The position numbers were made by a program, and so were the translations under genes. DNA of 64,000 nucleotides from Furcasterigmium furcatum. Taxonomy: Eukaryota; Ascomycota; Sordariomycetes; Glomerellales; Plectosphaerellaceae. The stretch spans positions 372,001 through 436,000 of the forward strand of contig BCIA01000001.1 of NCBI GenBank assembly GCA_001599815.1, written 5' to 3'. Numbering within the stretch: the first letter of the stretch is position 1; the number at the start of each line of letters is the position of its first letter. Of the stretch, positions 1 to 11,359 are shown in pieces. A model generated the notes under the pieces. That model saw nothing but the letters and a program-made list of their open reading frames with translations, was not told where the DNA came from and did not search any database.

Positions 1-3000
1 CGGCAGGACCATACCTCCTGGAGCTCTTGTAAGCGGTGACATCGAGTGTCGTCTATCTCTACAGCAGCAACACGCTGACCCTTGCCGTCGTCTAGAGAGA
101 CAGCTGCTGTCGAGAATGCTTCCTCGTACTTCCCCCTCCTCGACCGCGTAGCAGACGGCCACTTCGCGCAAGCAACGACAGACAAGGCGCTATACGAGAA
201 GTTCCTCGAGGTTCTTCAGGAGGATGGCCACATCAGCAGCACCGAGGCGCTGTCCACGTTCAAGCTGGCTCTTTCGACAAGGTCAGCTGCCCCCCGCATC
301 GAGGCGCACTATCAATACTACGAGACCGCCGTTGCCCCGCGGGTCACTGGACCCAACGAGGGCTGCGCAGCCTGGGTTCTCTCGGACGGCAAGCAGCATT
401 GCTCCGCCGAGCTCAAAGACGGCCACTCCACGGAAACAGACGCTGCCACGGACCTCCCTTTTGACCGTGTTCTCGGTGCTGGTGTGCAATCTGTGCTCTA
501 CGCCGACCCGTCTTCCCCCGAATTCGGCGCATTCCATAGTGCCCTGGCCAAGAAGGCGAGGGCCGGCGAGGTCGCTTACAAGCTGCGGTATCGCAGATCA
601 TCGAGCGAACAGCAAGAGCCCCTCGGTGTCAGCGGATATGGCGTTGAGCTTGCCCTGAAGAGGACAGACTACATCGTCATCGATGACAGAGAGGCCGAAG
701 CCCAGGAGTCCCAGAAGGCTGCCGCTGCCGAGGTCGTGTTGGACGAGCAAGAGGAGGTCGCCGATCTCAAGCCTCTGTCCACCTCTGAGCTTGCGTCCCT
801 TGGCCTGAAGGCCGCATCCTTCATCATGCACAGCCAAAATCCCCTAGATGCTCTAGTCAAGCTGACCCAAGACTTTCCCAAGTTCTCGGCCTCCATCGCG
901 TCCCATGACGTGTCGGAAGACTTCAAGACCGAGCACCTGCTGAACCGCCAACATATGGTGCCGAGTGGGATGAATGTTGTCTGGATGAACGGAGTCCAGC
1001 TCATCGAGAGGCAAATTCAGCCTTACACGCTGCTGGATATGCTGCGAAAAGAGAGGAAGCTGATCGATGGTGTTCGTGCCCTCGGTTTGACGGGACAGCA
1101 GGCCATCTCGTTGCTCGGCCATCAGCAGGTCGCCTCCGCCAAATCGAACGACGAGCCCATGCGATTCGACTGGCGCGATGAACAGGAGGACGGCCGGGTC
1201 ATCATCTGGCTGAACGATCTTGAGACTGATGAGGCCTATGCCAATTTCCCGGTTCCTCTCAAGTCTTTGCTGCAGCGGACATACCCCGGCCAGCTGCCCG
1301 CCATCCGCCGCAACATCCACAATCTCATCGTGCCCGTCGACTTCACCAGCCTGGAAGACATCAAGGTCATCGCCAATCTCTACAACTTTGTCAAGAGACT
1401 CCTTCCGATAAGATTCGGCCTGGTCCCCCTGTCGTCTACTGAAGAGAGCGCCAATCAGGCCAAGATCATCTACCACCTCTTCGAGAGCTACGGCGTTGAG
1501 GCTTTCACCACCTATTTGCAGACAGCGGCGAGTGACAACACCGCCTCTCAAGCGGACAAGGCGCTCTTTGAGCAGATAGTTTCGTCAGCCGAGGTCCTGC
1601 CCGAGTCGACGGCTACCACCTTCGACGAGGTATTGCAGTCCGAGGATAAATCCAGCCAGGTCCATCTTGCCCAGAAATGGGTCAAGCGCCTCAATGCTGG
1701 TACCACCGTCCCGACCGTCTTTGTCAACGGCCTTCCCTTGCCCCGGGACAAGAACTGGATGCAGACTATGAGTGTCCAGATCTCGCAAGACTTGCAGTCC
1801 GTTCAGCAGGGCGTCTACATGGGCATGATCAACGACGAGGACTGGGTGGCAGGTAAATTCCTCGAGAACGCCGCCGCCCGAAGAAACGAGTACATTTACC
1901 CTGAGGACGACAAGTCTCTCAAGATCCTCGACGTGAACAAGATTTACGCCGAGAATGACGGCCTGCTTTCCCAGGTCCCGGTCGTCGAGGCTTTCGCGGA
2001 GGCTTCCAAGGAGACCTGGGCTGCGCTGACTGCTGTCCTTGATTTGACGAAGAGCAGCGGAAAGCAACTCCTTGTGTCCGCTCTTGCTTTCCAGCGAGAT
2101 AACCCTGGTGTGCGACTAGACATTGTGCACAACCCTGAGGTTTCCGCCTCTGCGGGGGCCATCAATGCGGTCTTGAAGAAGGCCGCACTTGGTGAAATCG
2201 AAGACGTCGCGGCGGTCGAAGCTGTTCTGAGCTCGGCCGAGACAGTTTCCGACGATGTGTACGCTGCCAGGCTGGTTTCGTTCTTGGCTGACACAACCAT
2301 CGCCCCGGGCTCCAACGCCCTCATCCTGAATGGCAGACTGGTTGGTCCCATCACCGAGGATACTCCCTTCCAGCAGGACGACTTCCCGCACCTGTACGAG
2401 TTTGAGGCGTCTGCCAGAATTCTTCCTGTCTACACGGCGCTCACTGATCTGGAGCTCCTTGAGAAGCTCTCGGGCCCTCTGGCGGCCGCCAAGCTTACCT
2501 CGATCACCGCGTTGTCCACCATCTCAGATCTTCCAGAGGGTATTTTCGAATCGGCGCCGACGATGCGCATGGCGGCCTTTGACCAGCTGGAGTCGAAGTA
2601 CACTGCCATCGAAGTTGGCGATATCGAGACAGCGAGCATCCAGTTCGTTGGCCACCTGAACCCTGTCAGTGAACAGGGCCAGCGATGGGCGCCCATCCTG
2701 AAGGTGCTGTCGGAGCTCGATGGGGTCTACCTGAAGCTCTTCCTCAACCCCAGAGAAAAGATCGAAGAGTTGCCCGTAAAGCGCTTCTTCCGGTATGTTC
2801 TGGACTCCGAACCCAGCTTCGACGAGAGCGGCAAGGTTCGCGCTGTGGGAGCCAACTTCAAGAGCCTGCCGTCCGAGGCACTGCTTACCGTGGGCATGAA
2901 CATCCCGCCTGCCTGGCTTGTTGCGCCCAAGGTGTCTGTCCACGACCTGGACAATATCAAGCTGAGCTCGGTCAAGGGAGGAGACGTCGAGGCAACCTAT

Positions 3001-4425
3001 GAGCTTGAGCACATCCTGATCGAAGGCCACTCGCGTGAAGAGCCGGGAAGCCAACCTCCTCGAGGTGCTCAGCTGGTTCTGGCCACGAAGGATGACCCTC
3101 ACTTTGCCGACACCATCATCATGGCCAACCTCGGGTACTTCCAGTTCAAGGCCAACCCCGGATACTATAACCTCAACCTTAAGGACGGCAAGACATCCGA
3201 TATTTACACGATGAAGAGCGTCGGTGCCAAGGGCTGGGCTCCCGTATCTGGTGACGAGGGCACCGAGGTCGTCCTCATGGACTTCCAGGGCACCACCCTG
3301 TACCCTCGTGTGCTCCGCAAGCCCGGACAAGAAACGGCGGACGTCCTTGAGGAAGAGCCGGCCGAGGAGGGTGGCATCCTTTCCCAGGGCAAGAAATTCG
3401 CCGAAGGTCTCTTCGGCGGCTCGACAAAGTCCGTTTCGGCCCAGGAGCACGCCGAAATCAACGTCTTCTCTGTCGCGTCCGGCCACCTGTACGAGCGCAT
3501 GCTCAACATCATGATAGTCTCAGTGATGAAGAACACCAAGCACACCGTCAAGTTCTGGTTCATCGAGCAGTTCCTCTCGCCGTCTTTCAAGGACTTCATC
3601 CCGCACATGGCGGCCGAGTACGGCTTCAAGTACGAGATGGTCACGTTCAAGTGGCCGCACTGGCTGCGCGCGCAGAAGGAGAAGCAGCGCGAGATCTGGG
3701 GATACAAGATCCTCTTCCTGGACGTGCTCTTCCCCCTGTCGCTCGACAAGGTCATCTTCGTCGACGCCGACCAGATCGTCCGCACCGACCTCATCGACCT
3801 CGTCAACCACGACCTCGAGGGCAAGCCCTACGGCTTCACGCCCATGTGCGACTCGCGCACGGAGATGGAAGGCTTCCGCTTCTGGAAGCAGGGCTACTGG
3901 GCCAACTACCTCAAGGGCCTCCCCTACCACATCTCCGCGCTCTACGTCGTCGACCTCCGGCGCTTCCGCGAGCTCGCCGCCGGCGACCGCCTGAGGCAGA
4001 CCTACCACGCCCTCTCGCAGGACCCCAACTCTCTCGCGAACCTCGACCAAGACCTCCCTAACCACATGCAGTTCAACATCCCCATCCACAGCCTGCCCCA
4101 GGAGTGGCTCTGGTGCGAGACGTGGTGCAGCGACGAGTCCCAGGCCGATGCGCGCACGATCGACCTCTGCAACAACCCACAGACCAAGGAGCCGAAGCTC
4201 GACCGCGCGCGCAGGCAGGTGCCCGAGTGGACCGTCTACGACGACGAGATCGCCGCGCTCGACAGGCGGCGCAAGGGGCTGCCCGCTGACGGGGCGCCCA
4301 AGGGCGGCGAGCAGCCGGCCGCCGTGCAGGAGGAGGAGCAGAAGGTCGTCGCCGAGGAGGAGGTGCCGCGGAACCCGAAGAGCAGGAGCTGGGAGGAGCC
4401 GCCGAGGGAGAAGGACGAGCTGTAG
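1..4425 (+). CDS. UDP-glucose:glycoprotein glucosyltransferase (5' partial)
   Basis: ER-lumen folding sensor that re-glucosylates N-glycans of misfolded glycoproteins in the calnexin cycle. The visible coding sequence is exon 1..28 (cut by the window edge, encoding ..GPYLLELL) joined over a 67-bp GT-AG intron (29..95) to 96..4425; the join restores LLELLETAAVEN, the usual family N-terminus. About 1,450 residues are visible. The long N-terminal part matches the thioredoxin-like sensor region. The C-terminal ~280 residues (from about nt 3440) are a GT24 catalytic domain with EINVFSVASGHLYERM and the metal-binding DxD in FVDADQIVRTD, followed by the conserved WLWCETWC. The protein ends in KDEL, an ER-retrieval signal; many fungi use HDEL. 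The initiator ATG and signal peptide lie upstream of the window. Convergent with RAD54. Confidence 0.95.
29..95 (+). other. intron 1 visible of the UGGT gene
   Basis: Donor gtaagc at 29, acceptor tctag ending at 95. Splicing completes a leucine codon (tt + a) and joins LLEL to LETAAVEN, so the apparent TTG-initiated open frame from 82 is not a true start. Confidence 0.85.
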
Positions 4426-4829
4426 ATGTATATGAGATGAAGCGCACATGGTCAGCATATAGAGATTTTCTTACCATGGAGTGCGGATGACTGAACGAAG
4501 TGAGGTGACTGTGTGCGAAGGCGCGGGCGAAGAGAACAGAGTCACAATACTGACATGCACAACAGGCCGTCAGGACGCAGGGTTGGAACCTGGATGGAGA
4601 CAGTAGACGGGCTTATTTATGATGGTCAAGAGTCGATGCATGTATGGCATTCACCACGGGGCTAGATTCCGAAGGCATTATTCGTTCGTTCCAGCACATC
4701 GTATCTACTGCATCAAAATCGACGCGCTGCCTCCCTTGCTAGAAATACCACTGCAATACGCCGACGCCCCAAAATGACAGAGAAAACGCCCTCTGAACTC
4801 CAAGCCATGACCATGCCCAGACTCCAAGT
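4426..4829. other. convergent intergenic region
   Basis: About 400 bp between the stop codons of UGGT (plus) and RAD54 (minus). It presumably holds both 3' UTRs. I see no open frame of substance, repeat or RNA gene here. Confidence 0.6.
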
Positions 4830-7239
4830 CTAATGCGAAATGTACTGAAAGACCGCCGACACCTCCGGCTCGCCACACTCCTGCCGCAGCAACAGGTCCT
4901 GGATTGGCTGGAGATGCTCGTTGACAAAGTGATTCCACGTGCTCGTGTCGCCGTAAAGAAGGGCCTGGGCCTTGATGAACTGCTTCCCCTCGGGCTTGCA
5001 CCTCTTGCACTTGAACGTGTCGTGCGTGTCGCTCGTGGTGCCGGGGCGGTACTGGAAGAGCTCCCGCAGGCTGTCGAGCGAGAAGTGGCGCTCCACGTCC
5101 TCGGCCGAGTCGACGACGCAGCTGGACAAACTCTGCTTGTGGCTCTGGCGCTGGAAGATCTTCTCCTCGATCGTGCCGGTGGCGATGAAGCGATAGACGA
5201 AGCAGTCCTTCTTCTGGCCGTCACGCCAGACACGGGCGAGGGCCTGCTGGTCGGCAGCGGGGTTCCAGTCGGGGTCGAAGAGGACGAGACGGTTGGCGCC
5301 GATGAGGTTGATGCCGCAGCCGCCAGCCTTGCTGCTGAGCAGGAAAACAAACTCCTCGCCCTCTGGGTCGTTGAACTTGTCGACCAATTTCTGGCGCTTC
5401 GTGACGTTCATGGTGCCGTCGAGACGGAGGTTGCCGTAGCCTCGCGACCGGCAGAGACGCTCAAAGAGGTCGAGAGTCTGGGTGTAATTGCTGATGAGGA
5501 CGATCTTGTCGTTGGTGTCCTGGCGGATGCGGGCAAGCATGCGGTCGAGGACTTGCATCTTGCCAGAGTACCAGGGCTTGACGTCTCGGTCACGGCCCCG
5601 GGCCTCGCGCGGGACGTAGTCATCAGGGTAGCATGATTCAGAGCCAGGCAGATCGTCTGCAAGATTCAGCAGGTCGGGATGGTTGCAGAGCTTCTTGAGA
5701 ATATTGATGGCTTTGAGCGGCTGGCTTCCTTTGCCACGCAAAAGAGCCTGGATGTCGGGGCTCTTGATGAAGTAATTGTATAGGTCCAATTGGAAGGGTG
5801 CGAGATTGCAAAAGACGACATGTTCGTACTTCACAGGGAGGTACTTGGAGAGAATGTCGTTCGTCCGGCGAATGATGAATTTGTTGACGATGGCGAGCAG
5901 CTCACGCAGACACTCGTCGCCGCGCTGCCTCTCGCCCTCGGTAGCGTCCGCGTCACGGCCGCGAAGGATGGGAATTTCGAAGCGTTTCCGGAATTCGCCG
6001 CGAGTACCGAGAAGATTGGGGTTGGCAAAGCTGATGAGGGAGAAGTACTCTGACAAGTCGTTCTGAATGGGCGTGCCAGATAGAATGACGCGCCGGGTGA
6101 CGTTCAAGCTGTTCAGAGCGCTGAATGTCTGGCTGTCGCCGTTTTTCAGGCGATGGCCCTCGTCGCAGAGCATGAGGCCGATCTTGGTGTGCTTCAACTC
6201 CTCCACATTGAGACGAAGGGTCTCGTAGGAAACGATGATGACAGGGCGGGTGACGGATCTGCCCGAGGAAATAGCCCATTGCCGCAGCTGCCGTGTCAAT
6301 TCCTCCTTTGAGGCTTTGCCATCAATTGCAAATGGGGTGACGGCGTCGGCGCCGAGCCACTTGACCAACTCGTTAGCCCAGTTCCTTACCAGACTGGACG
6401 GGCAGGCAACGATGGCTTTTTGGATGGTCGACTTTCCAGCATCAGGGGCCTGCTTGAGGAGCGTCCACAGCAGGGTGATGCACTGGAGGGTTTTGCCGAG
6501 GCCCATCTCATCGGCCATGATGCAGCCGTTGGCCCTCTCGTCGATCATGCCGGTGACGCACCGGTACATGAACTTGACACCCTCGATCTGATGCGGTCTC
6601 AGGACCTTGGCGAGGCGAGGATCGATGACGACCGGTACCCTCGGATGCTCGCCCTCGACCTTCTTCTTGATACCAAGGATCTCGGCTAAGCTCTTGTGCA
6701 CCAGTGGAGCATCAATCTTTGTGTCGGCCACCTCCGCCGCCTTGTCTGCCTCAGACTTCTCGGGAAGTTTGGGCTTGTCGTCGATGGTCGGGTCATAGAG
6801 AACGATGGCGAATTCGCCGCTGGGGTCGTGAAGCGCCTTGGCCACGAAGGCCGCCCCAGTGCGAAGGCCGAGGGCGGGCGGCGGTCTGTTGGGGTTGTAG
6901 CTTCCAACATTCTTGTTGATCAATGGGACCGCAAATGCTTTGCGGAAGACGGACGACTTGTCCTTGGCCTGGAAAACAGGGAATTTGTTGACGTCTCGGT
7001 TGGCAAGGGCCAGTCGGTCGGCGTTGGTGTAGGGCTTGTCGGCGTCGGCGGAGCCGTCAGCGCCTTTATAGTCGACCTTTCTGCGTTTCCGTGCGGGCCT
7101 GTCCACCGCAGGGCTGCTAACAGCAGAGCCAGGACACTTGAATGGCCTGATGAGTCTATCACGAGACTCGGGCGTCGGAACCCATCGCTTGCCGGGCGCG
7201 ACGTTCTCCTTGCCAGCCTTGGGAGTCGCGACGGGTGTC
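4830..7239 (-). CDS. RAD54: RAD54-type SNF2 DNA translocase (main exon; first exon unresolved)
   Basis: Swi2/Snf2 ATPase that works with Rad51 in homologous recombination, remodelling and translocating on DNA. In order the exon shows a basic N-terminus (RPARKRRKVDY), helicase motif I (DEMGLGKTLQ), motif II as DEGH, motif III (LSGTPIQND), and the C-terminal half with SSKAGGCGINLIGANR and FDPDWNPAADQQALARVWR; it ends in VFQYISH, as Rad54 orthologues do. About 800 residues are in this exon. The open frame continues to 7532 with no in-frame ATG. A strong branch point and acceptor (actaacgtgctgcag) sit just upstream of 7239, so a spliced 5' exon must supply the start. An ATG at about 7285 (ATGTTC followed by gtgcaag) is a candidate, but its phase fits only an acceptor further in, just before AGKENV. 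The start is therefore open. Confidence 0.93.
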
Positions 7240-7539
7240 CTGCAGCACGTTAGTATCTTCTTCGTAATGAGCGGGAGAAGCCTTGCACGAACATCTTGAG
7301 CAAAGTTCAGCACGAGAGACTCCGTGAATGTCGGCAAATGACACAAGGGCTTGGCTCGGTGGGATGTCGTGGGTTTTGTTGACTTTGGATGGTGGAAGGC
7401 GCGACCGAGCGCGTCTCGTCCCAAACACGAGGTCACATGACCAGGTGCCTTTGTCAGCAACACACATCCGTCCGGGATTATGGGTGAATTTTTGACCAAT
7501 AGGACTGTTGGCGCAGTCGAGATATCATCCAAAACCGCT

Positions 7540-7857
7540 GCAGCACACTGCAGTCACATTTCCCCAAAATTGGCTAGGTCCTTATTGGGTCTTCTTGAAA
7601 TGTACCCCACATCGCGAAGTTGATGAGAGCTCACGTCTCCCAGAAGAAGACGCCGAGGTCTTCATTGGATGCTGTTGGCAGTACTGAGAATTTGGGCCAT
7701 GACGTTGACGACGCTGGCGAGGATTGTCAGTCAGCCGCCAACGAAGTTCTGCCATTGGAGGTAGCTACTCTGGCACCAACAAATAATAAGTGCCGCGGTG
7801 CTGAACGGCTTGCTGTTGTAATATAATCACCAAATCCAACCTTTTCGTTCACCAATC
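7540..7857. other. intergenic, RAD54 promoter side
   Basis: Sequence between the presumed 5' end of RAD54 and the tRNA. Short plus-strand open frames here look random. No gene seen. Confidence 0.5.
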
Positions 7858-7950
7858 GGACCCATGGCGCAGCGGTAGCGCGTCTGATTCCAGCCAAAAA
7901 TCTGTCTTGGAAACTCCAGAAGGTCTTCCGTTCGATCCGGGATGGGTTCA
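7858..7950 (+). tRNA. tRNA-Trp (anticodon CCA) with 21-nt intron
   Basis: A complete cloverleaf can be folded by eye. Acceptor stem GGACCCA/TGGGTTC with discriminator A at 7950; D arm GCGC-AGCGGTA-GCGC; anticodon arm 7883-7887 with 7916-7920; anticodon CCA at 7890-7892; T arm TTCCG-TTCGATC-CGGGA. The intron is about 7894-7914; it contains TGGAA that can pair with TTCCA over the anticodon, as expected for the bulge-helix-bulge recognised by the splicing endonuclease. One oddity is an A-C mismatch where position 31 meets 39; the other four anticodon-stem pairs are intact. A T7 run at 7964-7970 and a T17 run at 7977-7993 follow and would stop RNA polymerase III. Confidence 0.92.
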
Positions 7951-7963
7951 ATTCCTCAATTTC

Positions 7964-7993
7964 TTTTTTTCTTAGATTTTTTTTTTTTTTTTT
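7964..7993 (+). terminator. RNA polymerase III T-run terminator
   Basis: Two T tracts (7 and 17 long) begin 13 nt after the tRNA-Trp gene; the first alone would suffice for Pol III termination. Confidence 0.8.
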
Positions 7994-8206
7994 CCTCTTT
8001 GTTTTCCAGAAAGGTCTGGGGATTCTCTCTTATTTGGGTGCTTTTTTTTTGTCTGGTTTTCGTTGTGGTGTGAGTCAATTGGTAGGTGACGCCAGTGGGT
8101 GAGACTCAGTGAGGGGTAAAGACCTCCAACGCTCAATCTTCCGTTTACACCACCACCACACCCTCGCACAATCCCGGTCTCAGCCAATTGGTTTCAGTGC
8201 ACCGTC

Positions 8207-9124
8207 ATGTCCGCCGACTTCTGGGCCGGCTACATCAGCGGGGCGGTCGGCATCGTCATCGGAAACCCCCTCGACCTCATCAAGGTCCGCCTGCAGGCCC
8301 GGGATGCCATTGCAGCCCAGACGCCCTCGGCCTACTTCCGCCAGTTTGAGAACACGGCCGCCCTGGTGACGGGCACCGCCGCCCCGATCCTCGGCTACGG
8401 AGCCCTCAATGCCCTCCTCTTCGTCTCCTACAACCGCACCGAGGCCGCACTCAACCAGGCCCTGAACACCCAGTCGAGCCTCTGGACGACGTGGATCGCC
8501 GGCGCCGTCGGCGGTCTCGCCACATGGGTCGTCAGCACGCCCACGGAGCTCATCAAATGCCGCGCGCAGCTCTCGTCCCCTCCGCAGTCCAGCTGGTCCA
8601 TCGCCAGGCAGACCCTGAGGACGGAGGGCGTCAGGGGCCTGTACTTCGGGGGCGTCGTCACGGCCCTGCGCGACAGCATCGGCTACGGCTTCTACTTCTG
8701 GTCCTACGAGCTCAGCACCAGGTGGATGGCCACCGAGGCCGGCAAGGAGACCTCCATGCAACAGGAGGCCGCCAAGGTGCTGCTGTGCGGCGGGCTGGCG
8801 GGCATCGTCACCTGGGCGAGCGTCTTCCCCTTGGACGTCATCAAGACGAGGGTGCAGACGCAGGCCTTCGACTTGGTGCCCGAATCAGCCCGGCTGCTGG
8901 GCCAGGGAGACCGTCCGGCGTTGCCAAAACGGCAGGGCGCCATCGAGGTCGCCCGGCAGGCGTACCGCGAGGAGGGTGCCCGCGTCTTCTTCAGAGGCCT
9001 GACGGTATGTAGCGTCCGAGCCTTCATCGTGAACGCCGTCCAGTGGGCCGTATATGAATGGGTCATGACGGAGCTTGGGCAGGGCCGGAAACGGGTACCG
9101 CTGGAGACCGGGACGCAAATATGA
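8207..9124 (+). CDS. mitochondrial carrier family (SLC25) protein
   Basis: A 305-residue inner-membrane solute carrier encoded in one exon. It has the three-repeat architecture: carrier signature PxDxxK/R motifs are seen as PLDLIK (about residue 21), PTELIK (about 110) and PLDVIK (about 208), each near the end of an odd-numbered helix. Glycine-rich helix contacts such as GGLATWVVSTP and GGLAGIVTWASVFP are present. Length is normal for the family. The substrate cannot be assigned from what I can see; the pattern is closest to the broad amino-acid/carnitine-like branch, but that is a guess. The ATG at 8207 is the first one before the helix 1 motif. The upstream region has polypyrimidine stretches typical of fungal leaders. 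Confidence 0.9.
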   Translation: MSADFWAGYISGAVGIVIGNPLDLIKVRLQARDAIAAQTPSAYFRQFENTAALVTGTAAPILGYGALNALLFVSYNRTEAALNQALNTQSSLWTTWIAGAVGGLATWVVSTPTELIKCRAQLSSPPQSSWSIARQTLRTEGVRGLYFGGVVTALRDSIGYGFYFWSYELSTRWMATEAGKETSMQQEAAKVLLCGGLAGIVTWASVFPLDVIKTRVQTQAFDLVPESARLLGQGDRPALPKRQGAIEVARQAYREEGARVFFRGLTVCSVRAFIVNAVQWAVYEWVMTELGQGRKRVPLETGTQI

Positions 9125-10768
9125 GACCTGAGGCCGCGGGAAACACCTCCACCAACGCAGTAGAGAGCCAAGCTCATCTTTCATGGGAGCCGCTGAAGGC
9201 ATCCAATCTGCTTCCCAGAGATGTCCATATGGGTAAAAAGAGGCCTCGGGATCCACCTCGAGCACTCCTGTCCCTCATGTGTCTCAGCAGCTGACTCCGG
9301 GGACATCCGGCGGCAGTGGCATCTGGAGATCTGGACTCAATGAGCGCCACGAAATGCACACAGCCTGGAAAGGCAGTCGGGCAGAGAACTGCCGAAGCCT
9401 CACTCGCGGTGTGCCTCACCGTCGTGGTACGGAAACAAAGCTTTGTGGCATGTCAGACTTGCATGGTGGCGAACGGGACGAGACATGGTCGGGGCTGTGA
9501 AGGAGTGCAATCGCACCTCTTCATTGGCGCCAGACCGATGGCCCTGGGGCCCCGGATCGACAACATGGCTTGGCTGCAGTGCATCCGACATGTCTCGCAT
9601 CGTGGTATCGGCCGCGGTGTTAGCTCGATCTGTCGCTGAGGGAGCAGGCAACCCGAGCAGACCGAGGATAGAGGGCCATAGACTCAGAATCAATCCTTTC
9701 TTCTACTCAGCTGATTGATGATGCCCGAGCAATCAAAATGCCTTCCGAATCTGAGTCAAGACTGGCGTAGAGGGGGTGAGTCGAAGATGCTCTTGTAAAC
9801 CGCCCAAGCTGTCAGCCCGTCATGTTCCCCGAGATCTGCGCTGCAGTCCGGTAACCCGGTCGCTTTCATCGGGATTCCAGGGGATTCGGGACGATTGCCT
9901 GCAGCAGCTCCGACCCGGCCAGTCGTCACTCCAAGCCGCGCTCTGCCTTGCCGACCTCATCTTACTGAGAGTTCCTCCGACTCGGCACCCACCATACGCT
10001 ATTCTCCGTGCTAAGACGATACCGTGACTTGGCATCGAACCTGGCTGGTGTTAATCGGCCCCGGACCCTGCAGCCGTTTTGAGTCTGCCTGATTTTCCCT
10101 GCGACTTCCTCTCAGGTCGACTCAGTGCGACATGTTACACGAGACTGGCCCCAGAGATCACGGGTTATCCATGCCCCATGTTTCTCCTTGGCTCCTCCAA
10201 GTCAAATCAAAATAAGAAAGTGGCGATGATGTTGTTACGGGACCTAAAAATGCCAAACGACTTGACAATCAAGTGCGACTCGACGTGATGAGCAGCCTGA
10301 GTCACTGGAGACACCTCATGGACGCTTGCAGATCCCAGAACCAGTGTCCTGAATGACAACATCGAGCATGGCCATCCCGTCCAAACCGACCAAGGGCTTC
10401 TTTTGCCAATTCTTCGGCTGAGTCTAGCGTTCCGGAATTAGACCTTTGACTTTAACATCTCAGACCAGCAGATCCTTCCAGGACAATCCTTGACTCGAAG
10501 GGTTATGATCTGAACATCTCAACGTCTAAAGCCTCCACCGCGGATCTTGGACGACGCAATTCGGGCAGACAGCTGTCTTGGTGAGGCTCTCTGGCACTAG
10601 AATCCATCGTAAGTCTCACCCCGCTAGCGGGTGAATACTCCCGTGGATGGAACTTGGCCACTCAACTGGCGATGTCATGCCTTCGACGTAGTGACGGAGT
10701 TGAGATGCGTTCCTCGTCCCAGCAGTCGACAATGACGACGGCTCTTGGGGATTTGGCGTTGCCCAAAA
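9125..10768. other. 1.6-kb intergenic region without a recognised gene
   Basis: Several open frames of 60-110 codons occur on both strands, but none has a recognisable domain, signal peptide or splice logic. No tandem repeat, transposon end or RNA gene is apparent. It presumably contains the 3' UTR of the carrier gene and the upstream regulatory region of the secreted-protein gene at 10976. Confidence 0.5.
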
Positions 10769-10777
10769 TCTATAAAG
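10769..10777 (+). promoter_or_regulatory. TATA box of the small secreted protein gene
   Basis: A TATAAAG match within ctataaagac lies about 200 bp upstream of the ATG at 10976, with a spliced 5' leader between. Confidence 0.6.
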
Positions 10778-10909
10778 ACCCGTTCAAGCCCCGTCGATTC
10801 TGTCGAAATAATCCAGCATCTTCATCACAACATCGCAACTCAAAGGCAAATCTTCAGCACCCTCAACCACAGCTTCACAGCCCATTCTTCACATCTATCA
10901 AACCTCAAA

Positions 10910-10967
10910 GTACGCATCAACCATTACCTCTCCCCCTTCTCTCGATCCCACCGCTAACATCACCCAG
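10910..10967 (+). other. 5'-UTR intron of the small secreted protein gene
   Basis: Donor gtacgc at 10910, branch point gctaac, acceptor cacccag ending at 10967, eight bases before the ATG. All elements match fungal introns (58 bp). Confidence 0.65.
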
Positions 10968-10975
10968 CATCCAAA

Positions 10976-11359
10976 ATGAAACCCTCCAACATCCTCGTCC
11001 CCGCCCTCGCCGCCGCCGGTATCCAGGCCCAATCCCTCGGGCAGTGCCGCGCCGCCTGCCGCGGAGGCACCGCAGCCATGAACGCCTTCTGCCGCGTGAT
11101 CCCCCTCCTCCCCGTCCGCGCCGCCTGCTGGCCCATCGGCATTGCCCTCCGCACCCCGGGCGCCCAGACCGCCTGCGCCAACTGGTGCTACAACTACTTC
11201 GGTGACGGCGCCAACAGGGCCCGCGGCCTCGACGCCCGCGAGGAGGAGGAGATCTCGCTGGCGCACGACATTGAGATCCAGGGCCTGGACCTGTCCGAGT
11301 TTGAGGAGGATGACGAGCTTGATGAGAGGGACTCTGTCGGCGTCGAGTGGTCCGCTTAG
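10976..11359 (+). CDS. small cysteine-rich secreted protein (effector-like)
   Basis: A 127-residue protein. Residues 1 to about 19 form a signal peptide (MKPSNILVPALAAAGIQAQ). The mature part has six cysteines in three clusters: QCRAAC, then FC, then AC followed by ACANWC. A hydrophobic stretch lies between them, with NWCYNYF at the end of the cysteine region. The last 50 residues are very acidic (EEEEISL, EEDDELDERD). No known domain is recognised. Length, secretion signal, even cysteine number, TATA box and isolated position fit a candidate effector or other apoplastic protein, but function is unknown. The acidic tail after the RAR at about residue 80 might be a removable extension. The leader is spliced (10910..10967). 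Confidence 0.75.
   Translation: MKPSNILVPALAAAGIQAQSLGQCRAACRGGTAAMNAFCRVIPLLPVRAACWPIGIALRTPGAQTACANWCYNYFGDGANRARGLDAREEEEISLAHDIEIQGLDLSEFEEDDELDERDSVGVEWSA

Noticed and set aside
7240..7532. Continuation of the RAD54 frame upstream of 7239
   Set aside because: No ATG in frame and a perfect branch point and acceptor at the boundary show that it is intron and leader.
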